Made by a program: the position numbers and the translations under genes
Notes under the pieces: model-generated
What the model was told of the DNA's origin: nothing
The model's database searches: none
What the model saw: the letters and a program-made list of their open reading frames with translations, nothing else
Assembly (NCBI GenBank): GCA_002633005.1
Contig: NMRA01000621.1
Span: 123,232 to 163,756 of the forward strand
Source of the DNA: Phoronis australis
Lineage: Eukaryota; Phoronida; Phoronidae
Direction of reading: 5' to 3'
Length of the DNA: 40,525 nt
Shown here: positions 20,325 to 31,022 of the stretch, piece by piece
Numbering within the stretch: the first letter of the stretch is position 1
Layout: every line of letters begins with the position of its first letter

Positions 20325-20402
20325 ATGTATGTATGTATGTATGTATGTATGTATGTATGTATGTATGTATGTATGTATGTATGTATGTATATATATATAT
20401 CC
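20325..20402 (+). repeat. (ATGT)n microsatellite
   Basis: About 16 perfect copies of ATGT followed by (AT)n to about 20400. Confidence 0.98.
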
Positions 20403-22240
20403 TTGTGTACTTTTGCAGTAGGTCCGTTAAAACCCAACAATTACCATTTATATCATTATAGATTATTGTTATTTAATTTACATAAAGGTACATAAGTAAT
20501 ACATTTTAACGGAAATCGGGTAAATTCGTAATATTCAGGTTATCCAAGTCTTTGTTTATCGCCTAGAATATTTCAGCGTACTAATATATAACTTCGTCGT
20601 AGATATATTTTAACGTGATGAGTTTAAGGTAGATTACGCACTATTTTTGGTGGCTAATTGAACTCTTTGTACGTTGCGGCATCTCGTGGAGTAAATAGTA
20701 GTCAGCCCTTCTCGGCGGAAGCACATTTCATTGAAATTGCTTTGTGCTAATTCATTGTTGACGTTGGTTTTTTGACGAAACAAAGGCATCACTCGATATC
20801 ATAGTGTTATGCAAATAATAACGTGTGTAACAGTAGTATATGTCTTGTATATTGTTGTCGTGAAAAGTATTTTAACACACAAAAGCATTTTGCCAAAGAA
20901 GGAATTTATTGGGGGGTTAAATTTCTGAACCTCGTCCACAGTAAATCAGCCAATGGGACTGAATGGTGGTGTTTTTCAACTTTCGTTATTTTTTAAAACG
21001 CAATATTCACAATCTGTGTCGAATTATATCCTTGTTTTTTTATTGCTACTCATAATATTTCTTTCAACAAACTATTTGCGTTCCAAATACGCCAGGTGTC
21101 TGGAACGATTTTAATTACGGGGCACATATTTATCGGTTATTTTCAGTCCTTTTAACTTTTTATTGTTTTAGCAGTTTTGAACACCAATTTCTTTTTCGTA
21201 CGTGTGTAGATTCGTAAGAGGATTTGTTTTATGGTTTGTAGCCGAGAGAACCATCTCTCAGGTTTTGGATTTCCTTCAAACATAGAAGATATAGGCGGTC
21301 AAAAATGAAATCTTGGACGTTGTTCTGGAAAGAGATTTCGATGGCTGATACCTCTATTGTTTGAGGGTTAGAAAAAAATGAGAAACTGTTCCCTGCATAT
21401 TCACGATGAAAATATAAAGTTCATATATGAAGACACAACGCAAAAAAATTACATTTTTATCAATAATGGCGATTTTAAACGTTTGTGTGACGTTTTTGTG
21501 GTCATTAAGGATTCAGGAAATATGAATGATATTGTTTCAAATAGATACAATTAAAAACCTTTTTGATAAAACGTGAACGACTTTATGATGGTTGAAATTT
21601 GTGGAACTCCATCAGGGATATTCGAATTCATTGAATGTATAGAATGCCTTTGGTTATTAGTCATCGACAAATTAGGGTAACAAGTCAAACGAAATATCAC
21701 TATTTTACTATAATAGTTTAAGAATTAATAAAATCATTCATTTTAAAATAGATTCTAACGAGTTTGTGGCCAAAAAGAGCATTTGGGGGAATTATCGTTG
21801 GGGTAGACTTTTTGATCTTATTAGCTGTGACCTGAACTATATAACAACAAAATTCGCTGTTTTTTATGATTTTATTTCAAATCGCCAATTCTCGCTGTTT
21901 TCTACCAGACATTCGATGAATTCAAGGCCTGTGACTTAAAGTGGTCAACAATTTAAATAAGATGCCGTTTATCGAGTGAGATTTAGCCCAACAGTGAACC
22001 TTTAGAATGCGGCCAAGGGCTTCCAAGTTCGATTCCTCGCTTGGACTGGTCTCAGAAAATCAATTTCTCGCCATTAATGGCTCTTAGCTTCTAAAATGTC
22101 ATTGTCACCTTTCATAAAAATAGATCTGGAATACGAATTCGCTTAAACTGAGTCTTGGGTGCTACTTTTGCAGTAATTCAATTTTTAATTCTTCGTATGA
22201 GAATATAATTATCTCTTTCTGCCAGAGGAAAACATTGTTT
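20403..22240. other. Gene-free AT-rich stretch
   Basis: No gene or repeat family is recognised. Confidence 0.5.
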
Positions 22241-22297
22241 CTTATAACTGCACCTTATAACTGCACCTTATAACTGCACCTTATAACTGCACCTTAT
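22241..22297 (+). repeat. 13-bp minisatellite
   Basis: Four perfect copies of CTTATAACTGCAC and a partial fifth. Confidence 0.97.
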
Positions 22298-22370
22298 CAT
22301 TTAGCTCACCAAATGTTTTGTTTCGACGCTTTGATTTTCAGCATTTTTTAGCTTTTGTTTTAAAAAGTGG

Positions 22371-22410
22371 GTCAAATAGTCAAATAGTCAAATAGTCAAA
22401 TAGTCAAATA
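22371..22410 (+). repeat. 8-bp tandem repeat
   Basis: Five perfect copies of GTCAAATA. Confidence 0.97.
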
Positions 22411-24784
22411 GGCCACGTCAACAAAATGTGTAAATATCAGACTTTCTTGCCGGCGCGTGCGATTCACAAACTTCTGGTGTAAGCAAGTCATGTTTTGCTA
22501 GAAGCTTGTTTTCTTAGATGAATCTAAACTGTGTATTGAATAAACACGGAATAGCACATGAATGGTTTTCATATTGTAAAAATAGATGGAAACAGTTGTC
22601 GGGGGTCATCGCGTCCACTTGCTGGACCAAATTGAACATGTCAGTCAGGACGTTTGTCTAAAATGAGAGAATTAGGAAACTAATTGGTGGGCTGGACAAA
22701 CAGTATATTGGGGCCTGTTTGATCCTGTAAAACCACACGCGTATTTAATACGCATTGTTCTCGTCATTGTATATGCCCACATTTATTTATTGATTTTATT
22801 TTAAAAACAATATCTTAGTGGCGACTTGTGCGAAATCTTAGAACGAATTGAAGATTGTCCTTTCATACTTTCTACGGTCATTGAATGGATGTGATGCGAA
22901 CATAAACAATTTAAATATATATTTTCTTTAAAAGCGAAAAAGCCACCTTAATGAAGTTCGAAAATGTTTTGTGTTTTGGTTGCCCTGGTTTCGAAACGAT
23001 AAAAGCGACATTTAATTTCACATCTCTGATATCGTTTGCCTGAATAAAAATCAGCAGTCATTTTGTGGAAGTTATATTGCTTACTCTCACTTAGATATAT
23101 TCACTTCTCGTCTGAGAAAGGAAGTGGTTGTGATTAATTTTTAGCAGTAATCTGTCCAAACCAGAAGTTAATTTCTTCGTCAGAACGTGGCTTTGTAGCC
23201 ACTGTAAGCAATCCTTTACTGGATGACTTGTTCAAATCACTGGCGAACGCAGTTTGAGTTCCATCCGAAATTGAAAACAAATCGTAATATTGTTTTAATT
23301 AGTTTTTATCTGATCGCGGGATCCGCGGGTTGTAATGAAGATGGTATTGTAAAAACACAAACGCCGTTTACTCAAACTGAACTAATTAAACAAAATGAAT
23401 TTCAACTAATCTACTATAAATACAATTATGCAACAATTTTTCTAGTCGCCTAACACATTCGCACCATTTCTCAGTGTAAACTGACCTCTACTCGCTGTTT
23501 AAACTTCTCAACTTCCGATGAAACTTTTTGGCTACAAATAACAAATTCGAGCCACCAGAGACGCGCAGACATCCGCAGGGGGTCGACTTTGGTAATTAAG
23601 GAAAGTTAAGAATCTTCGTTATTGCTAATTCAAATAACCATATTAACAGCGTCTGACACCAATTAGAATAAAGCGACTGTATTATTTTGCAAAAGGCACT
23701 TCGTTAGTTTAGAACTGATATCAACTGACACGGTGATTTCCGTTATGCAGTTGATTGTAGAGAGTGAAGCGAAAAGTAGCATCGTTAATTCGTACATAAA
23801 TGTTTCTACCTGCAATCTGATAGACGTTCATACGATAGATAAATACGTGAAATCTTCAGTAAATATACACGGGTGTCAACATTGCTCCCTTGTAATACAA
23901 CGCATTTACGTACGACGGCGAGTGAATTTCAGTATATTTTTTCGGACAGTAAACATATTTGAAGCTCCTTCTATCACAAAAACTAACGTTTGATTTAGAT
24001 CACTTACTGTTACTGAGATTTGTCTCAAATTGTTGCTTAGTAACATTTTGTGTGATTTATGGGGTGCGAAGGAATTGAGAATTGGTTTGTGTTCGAGACA
24101 AGAGTTTACAAGTTGGCTTGTCACGAGCGTGGTGCCAGAGAATAACGGACGGTCGACTCTTTGTAAACTCATAAATCACGTGCCAACGTGGTAAGGAACA
24201 AGTTGTGACCAGTTTGTAGCGGTAAGGGGTTCGCTTTTTGGACACCTCGCGGGTTTGTGGCAGTGAAACTGACTCGTAATTGTATTTGGATAATCGCCTT
24301 GACGTTAACTGAGTGTTGTAGTCTGCGCAATATGAATGCGTCAACAATCCAAATTATATTATTAATGAAAATGACGTTCCATGGAGCCGATGTGATCTAT
24401 TGAAACAGCGGTTAGTTTTTAGCACAGATGCATATCAGTTTTAGCATACTTTGATTTTTTCATGGTTGTAAGTTTTATTGTCGCCCGTTAACGCGAGAAA
24501 CTATTCATATTCTAATGTCCATTGTGACGTCTACCTTAAGCTATTTGTTAGCTAGTCATTGATATGCAAATGCCTAAGCGGGTTCTCTAGAGACCTTGTG
24601 GTTTGAGTTAGTCTTTTATCGGAGTTTGTGAAGTGTGGCAGTATCGTCGATATACGTACAATTATTATGTGATTGAAATGCAGTCGCTGGTCTTGATATT
24701 TTCTTGTGAATCGCGAACCCGTGACAGTTGCATATTTTTAAAATAAGTTAACAAATCTAGCGTAACAAAAAGTTACCATTCCGT

Positions 24785-24819
24785 CGTGACGTCGCGTGAC
24801 GTTGCGTGACGTTGCGTGA
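24785..24819 (+). repeat. 10-bp tandem repeat with TGACGT
   Basis: Three copies of GCGTGACGTT/C-type units; TGACGT is half of a CRE site. Confidence 0.85.
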
Positions 24820-25718
24820 ACTAGACAGTTGACTATTTCCTATCTAGCCGCACCACAGTGATACGGAACGAGTCACTCCCACAAATAGCGATGTTTAATT
24901 CTCGTTAGTCACACTATTACCTAAAATTAAACGCGCTACTTCATTAAACGATCTATTCACTTTCTCTAATAATACCAGCAAACTGTTCAACTTTGTTTAT
25001 AGAGACAATTTCTACCTGCCAACATCGGAGCCTAGACTCACTAAACACGTCAACTCTAATAAAGCTTGATTTCTGATTAGTTTAGTTGAGCCAGGCGCTT
25101 TTCACGAGAATTGTTCTAAATTACAAATTTCGGCCTCCGTTCGCAGACACGAAATCGAGACGACGAGCGATCCTGCCGGGGCTGAGAGACCAGTTTGTTA
25201 GCAATCAATGATTAAGTGTCAAAGGTAATTTTTCCCCACCACGAGAGGTTGAGAGTAATGGTTTTTACAAGTCTTCAGTGAATTTTTATCAGTAATTGAA
25301 TTAGAGCGTATTTAAGCTTATTTTTACGCAATAATTTTGCTCAATAGTCATTGAAATGGCAATACATCTGTCAAAAACCGTTTCGACAGCGAGATATGAG
25401 TAAACTCCTAAGTGTGTGATTTTAAACTATATCGAGGGGTATTTCGGTAATATGACGATCATCTTGAGTCATCCCGTTTCACACAATGGTGGCGGTCGAA
25501 TGTTTTGATTTAATTTTGCGACGCGTCACAAAAATCAAGTCGTAAAATTAGGCAAGTTTACATTTCTTGTTTTTAATGTTTTACTGTGGCCGGAATGGAC
25601 CTCATAGGTGTCTTCGTGGTTTAAAATAAACCGCTTCGTTCTTATTTTATCTTACTTTGAACTAAAGTTGGCCATTTTGAGGCTTTGAAGCAACGCTCAG
25701 TATAACTTTGATTACATC

Positions 25719-25756
25719 GGGGGGGGGGGGNNNNNNNNNNNNNNGGGGGGGGGGGG
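25719..25756. other. Poly(G) run broken by 14 N bases
   Basis: Twelve G, then N at 25731-25744, then twelve G. The run is probably one long G tract that sequencing could not cross. Confidence 0.95.
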
Positions 25757-26482
25757 TGTTTATACCTCATAACGTGTTCAAGCGTTTCTTATGTTTTTCT
25801 AACTTGAAAGTACCAGTAGTGCTTATATTTTTCTATTTTCAGGTTTCTAACTCGATCGTTCCATTTACATGGGTTTTCTACTCTCATTGTTTGTCATAAA
25901 TGAATCCGATCTTAGTTTCTTCATTCATTTTGGAATGAGTTACTTTTCACTGGTCTATGTCTAATACGTAGCCATAAACTTTGTAGTCATTATTTGAGAC
26001 TTAATTTTTATTCTTATTTATATTTTTAGTATTGGTTAACTTGACTAAGATTTATTTTCCTCTCATATTTTTACCATTGGTTTTACGCAGTCAACTGTTT
26101 CCTGCAATATTGTTGCATGCATTAGCCGTGTGTCTGCGTCAATTCATTTAGAACGTATTCCGCTGTTGACTAATTGTGACCAATGAATCGTTAACGCTGC
26201 AATGAACCCTGGTCAGATGGTTAGATGGTCACGAGGTGCATATGCACTTGTGTTTACCCTTCCACTTCTCATCGCGTTCTTTTCCTTTATTTGAATTGAA
26301 ATTGGTTACGGTTACAATAAACCACCAGGAATTCCCCTGAAGGCCAAACTGCCTTGTCGAATGAAACTAACCCGGCGTGACAAGCAATTCCATGACTCTG
26401 GTCTGAAGCAGTAACGACCCGACAACTTTTCTCGAATTTACAAATCAGCTCTGTTCTAAGTAAGGAACACGGTGACACCAAT

Positions 26483-26730
26483 GGCCCGAACCAAGAAACT
26501 GACTTAAGTTCGTTTTTTACCTAAGTCTAAGATTTGTCTCAACTTCCAAACTTTGAAATTTCCATAACCGTAAAGTTAGTCGCACTTAAGGCAAAATTTA
26601 AGTCAAGAACTTACGTCAAACTTACGATGACTTTCTTGGAACGGATTTAAAACAAATTGAAGTTTTATTTAAAAATTGACTTAAATTCAAGATTTGTCTT
26701 AGCTAAGTCAGTTTTCTTGGAACGGGCCCC
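26483..26730. mobile_element. ~248-bp MITE with GGCCCG...CCAAGAAACTGACTTA ends
   Basis: The left end GGCCCGAACCAAGAAACTGA (26483) is matched in reverse complement by the right end (TCAGTTTTCTTGGAACGGGC, ending near 26730). The interior is AT-rich with repeated TTAAGTC words, and noncoding. Confidence 0.75.
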
Positions 26731-27618
26731 AATTTCGTAACAGTGAGTGGCCTAAATCAAAAGTTGAATTTTGACAAAAGGCAATAAATGTTCTGTTGAA
26801 GTAAATAGTTTTTAACGGTTTGAAAAGGATTTGCCCAGTGTATTGAAGTCTGGTTACATTGTGGATGAATTTCATATGAGATTTCAAAAGTCAAAACATC
26901 TCCGACAGAGTGAATCTCTGTAATTAATTCGCGGTGTTTTTCAGACAAAAAATAGAAACGAAAAGGGCTGTATTTAAAATAATGAGAAGTAAAAAACGCG
27001 AATGTAATTTTTAGAATTTAAAACCCTTTAAATATCGTTACGAGCGCCAAAAGATGTTTGTCTTACAAGAGACGGTCTTTATGACACTTGGGTCATTAAC
27101 GAGTCAAAATGAACGAATTTTTTTACTTCAGGTTATTTTAGACATGTGATAGTCTCCCTGTCGCTTCAGCTATGCCAGTCAAATTAACCCTGACACTTTC
27201 ATGCGATTGTCGTAGCAAAAGGGTTGGCTGTCGCAAACAGTAAATGAACAAGGTTTAGCGAGTAAATCGCTAATTTAAAATTATTTGTAAGTCGAGGAAT
27301 GATCCGGTTGACAACGTGGGTGTTTTTATGGTCATGTTTCGACAGTGCTTCACCACTTGAGCGTCATAGGTATTATGCTGAAATTGAATTCTTCTATCGT
27401 TAAAATCTAATTTTTGCCAACTGTAAAAGGAACTTAACGATTCGTGAAAATTTCAACGAATCGTTTTGTTTTGATATTCGTTTAGATATTTGCTAAGTAA
27501 TGCAGTCATTACAAGCTTGCATACGATTCGATCACTTACAAAGCCAAAGCCCGAGGATTCGGCGATTTTATTGCTCTGAAATTCTGTAACTTTCACCATT
27601 TTATGTTCTAAAATTTCC

Positions 27619-27691
27619 CCCACTGATCGTACAGGCCCACTGATCGTACAGGCCCACTGATCGTACAGGCCCACTGATCGTACAGGCCCAC
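27619..27691 (+). repeat. 17-bp minisatellite
   Basis: Four perfect copies of CCCACTGATCGTACAGG plus CCCAC. Confidence 0.97.
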
Positions 27692-28672
27692 GAGATTATA
27701 GTCAATAATTATAAAATGCCCTAAAGCTACGTCAGCATTTCCTGTCGAGTTATACTCGTTCATTGTACCAACGGACAGTTTTAACAGTTGTTGCATATTA
27801 AAAGTGTATCATGTATGAAAACATCGTGTATACACATATCTTACGTTAACTGTGTTTGTGCTTCAGAAAGGACTGTTGAACACATGAGAAAATAATTATA
27901 ACCGGGGTCATTCGGTGCAAACATACAATTCAGATATTCCTCTAGCACATAGTCGAGTCAAAACGCAGTTCTGGTTACATTTACTTTCAGATGCAGCTGG
28001 GATGAGACTAACAGCATGACGTCACGTGTTGTCGAGTGGATATTTTGAATCTACTCCAAAGTTTCCCACACTGCTAACTGGCAAAACCGAATACTTTTGA
28101 CTTTTGAAAATTATCATTGACTGTTTATAAAATTTCTTCTATAAATTTTGAATTCCTTTTATCCGACAACAAATGTAAACACGTAATGAGATAACACAAG
28201 TGTCATAATTATGGATAAATGAATCAATAAACATACACAGAGTACAACCATAGAAAAAAAACGTTTTAGAAGTTGCCTCGTTTCGCGACTCGATTTTTGT
28301 GACGCGCAGCAAAATTAAATTAAAACAGTAGTTACTAGCCATTAAGTAAGTAAAACAAGATGTCCGCGATAAGCGACACACCTTAACAGTAGTTTGTCTC
28401 ATTTCACACTTTCAAATTTATACAAAGTCTCATTCAGCATAAGAGTAAAAAAACATGGCGATGTCGACATTTCTAGACAAAGTCATTATTCGCCATCTTC
28501 TCAGTACGATATCAATGTGATATTTTCTAAAAATGCCATTTTGTACCGTTGTGCGAAAATGTCGTGCGTTTACTATATTGGTAACATCGGAAAATCAATG
28601 ATCAATCGGCGGTCTCGAGATCTCATCTCAAAACGCCTCTACACTCCCGAGACGAGAACGTCAATTCTCCCT

Positions 28673-28768
28673 TAGTTAGCAGTGTGCGCATGTTATGAAA
28701 CATTAGTTAGCAGTGTGCGCATGTTATGAAACAATATTTAGCAGTGTGCGCCTGTTATGAAACATTAT
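28673..28768 (+). repeat. 31-bp minisatellite
   Basis: Three units of TAGTTAGCAGTGTGCGCATG followed by TTATGAAACAT, starting at 28673, 28704 and 28735. Confidence 0.95.
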
Positions 28769-29812
28769 TTGCTGAAGTTTCCATTATTTACAAGAAGATA
28801 ATCAGTCACTGAAAGTGAACATTTTGGCAATTATTTTTGTGTGAAATAGTGAAAACTTACCGTAAACCGAATTGCTATCACAGGATACCAAGTGCAACAA
28901 GATCCACCGTCATTTTGGATTAATTTCTAACAAATTTGTATCAACTTCCCTCAAAGTAACCAACTCTTTTGAATTTGGCAAAAAAGTTCTTAGTGACAAA
29001 AAGTAAATCAAGTCTTGAAGCTAACATTAGAAAAGAAAACCCAGCTCTAGACACTTCACATTTCTAAATTAACGCCGACGTCTAACATTTTGTAACGTAC
29101 AAGTTCCTCCAACAAATAAATTTCCTCCTTAATTTACCTCAAATGTTACACTAATACGCACGTGTTGGACTAAGTCAGCACGTTTACGATAAAGTGAGCA
29201 AAGAATAGCGAGAATATACGAGATTTTATTCACCAATGCTTTTTATTACAGCTTAAAAAATCACAGGCAAGCTTGCACATTACAGGTATGTACAATATTG
29301 AAGTTGAATACGACTATGATACAACAATGAGATAAATGAATACACAGAAGAAATTATAAACAGAATGACGTATGATGACATCAAATAAATAATATTAAAA
29401 AGCCCGCTCCAACGAGCTTTTGATAAAATGCCATAGCAACCACTTTGTTGCTTTACCTAACGTGTCCATTATCACACAAGTCCCATATTCGAACGCAAAC
29501 GTTTCGACTGCAGCCAAACCGAAAGTATATAAATTTTAATTTAAACAAAAACGTGAACAAGCATGGCAGATTATACTTTCCTCAAATGACCCGCACTTAC
29601 GCCAAGTCCAGAAATATAAAAGGATACTAAACCCCGTTTTAACTCAGACACCAACCAAGACTAAACCCCCGGACGTTCAGAAAATAAATACCAAGGTGCT
29701 GCCTTCTATGTTTGCCTTCTCTGTGTTGCATTCTATGTTTGAACATTCTTTACCAAGCGTGACTAACGGTTTGGGGCTCAACATCACGTGACCCACCTGA
29801 ACCTCACAAGAT

Positions 29813-29825
29813 CCACTAGGTGGCA
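29813..29825 (+). promoter_or_regulatory. Single CTCF-like site between Barx and the RhoGAP-like gene
   Basis: CCACTAGGTGGCA fits the CTCF core. It lies 1.2 kb past the stop codon of the RhoGAP-like gene, between two CACGTGA words (29793-29799 and 29833-29839). It is not inside a recognised repeat. Confidence 0.35.
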
Positions 29826-30232
29826 CAGTGAGCACGTGATTTTAGTCGAATAATGCTTCTATATGTCTACTTGCGCAATAGCGAGTGAAAGGACCAACTT
29901 GGGATGAAATCATTAAGACAGAGTTTAGTATCCTTTTAAAGGCAACACAGAACGATACACTTTGGGACATCGTCAAAAAATAGTTTTTCTTTAACTGTCT
30001 GCAAACACCGCCACTTGATCGAATAGGAATTCTGAAAATCAGCATTAGTTTCATATTTAGAAAATTTCCGCCAAAAAGTCTGGAAACAGGGGTGCAGAGA
30101 AAGTGAACCATACCGGGGATATTCAAATATAGTTTCAAAAGTTTCGAGATTGTAGCAAAAAGTGATTATTTTTTACTTTTGAACTTAAGTAAAGAAGCAC
30201 TTTTTTGCGGCAATTTGTACCACTTGTAAGTG

Positions 30233-30362
30233 GTGTTTACATGTAAAAGGAGTCAATTGTAAACACAGCATGATTTTAATGTTTACATGTAAAAGGAGTC
30301 AATTGTAAACACAGTGGTGTTTACATGGAGTCAATTGTAAACACAGCATGATTGTAAACTCC
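30233..30362. repeat. Repeat of palindromic forkhead-type motifs
   Basis: Three units each hold GTTTACA and, 12-20 nt later, TGTAAACAC in opposite orientation. In the first unit GTGTTTACA and TGTAAACAC pair perfectly. GTAAACA is the core bound by FOX proteins. The third unit has an 8-bp deletion between the motifs. Confidence 0.85.
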
Positions 30363-31022
30363 ATAGAAAGAAATGTGCTCCTCAGACAAGCCAATCAGAC
30401 AAACCAAAGTTGAAGTTTCTAACGGCATGGCACTTTCAAGATAACGATGGACACGCCACCTATCGAGCATTGGAAACCTGGCATGAAAAAATTGGCGTTG
30501 CAGGAAAATTCAAAATGAAGAAAAGTGCACCAAAATCAGTAACTAAAATTTCTATATCAGTGATATGCTGGCTACCTCTTACCGCCCTCAAATCACGCCC
30601 CAGACTTTTAGCCCGGAGAGCTTCAGTTATCCCATAAGCATATCAAAGGTTTCATTATGGTTAACCAGCTATACATGGGCTCAGCTAATGGGCATGGTAT
30701 CTATTAGCAACAAAAATGGAGACTCCGAAGGCATACTTCCACATCTTTGGGCAATCACGTACTAGTAAGTGGTTGCTATTTTGCCACTGATAAATAAGTA
30801 CATTATGGAACTTGACATTAACTTAAATGATGACGGAAACAAATGATTTCTGGTCACTTTAAAAACCCTTTGGCACTTAGTTAAAACAGGAAAAAGATAC
30901 ATCAGTACTGGCAAGATTTGTGTGCTAGGCAATATTTGACAATTTGGTTTAATTTTGAATTTACAAAAACATAAAATGACAAATTAAACTTTAATGGATG
31001 TGTTAAAACTAACAGGGTGTTG

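Larger units (their letters stand above)
22411..26482. other. Gene-free stretch
   Basis: AT-rich sequence without recognised genes. Notable words are a 10-bp tandem GCGTGACGTT (24785-24819) with CRE-like TGACGT, and an octamer ATGCAAAT at about 24564. An assembly gap in a G run lies at 25719-25756. Confidence 0.5.
26731..29199. other. Gene-free stretch with two minisatellites
   Basis: AT-rich, no genes recognised. Repeats at 27619-27691 and 28673-28768 are listed separately. Confidence 0.5.
29200..31022 (-). other. Region after the RhoGAP-like gene stop
   Basis: Likely 3' UTR and flank. Read on -, ATTAAA variants occur within 80 nt of the stop (about 30950 and 30987) and AATAAA near 29225. 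Which is used cannot be told. The interval also holds the forkhead-motif repeat at 30233-30362 and a CTCF-like site at 29813-29825. No gene is seen. Confidence 0.4.

Noticed and set aside
20200-20495. Two open frames with MYVC repeats on +
   Set aside because: They are translations of the (ATGT)n microsatellite.
21990-22060. tRNA-like words (AAGTTCGATTCCTC as a box B) near 22015
   Set aside because: No proper box A at the right distance and no cloverleaf; at best an old SINE fragment.
22241-22410. Neighbouring short tandem repeats as a possible CRISPR array
   Set aside because: Units are directly adjacent without unique spacers, and the DNA is animal.
29395-29425. Hairpin-like AAAGCCCGCTCCAACGAGCTTTT, similar to a bacterial terminator
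   Set aside because: The genome is clearly eukaryotic (spliced genes, SINE, homeobox), so a rho-independent terminator makes no sense; likely chance.
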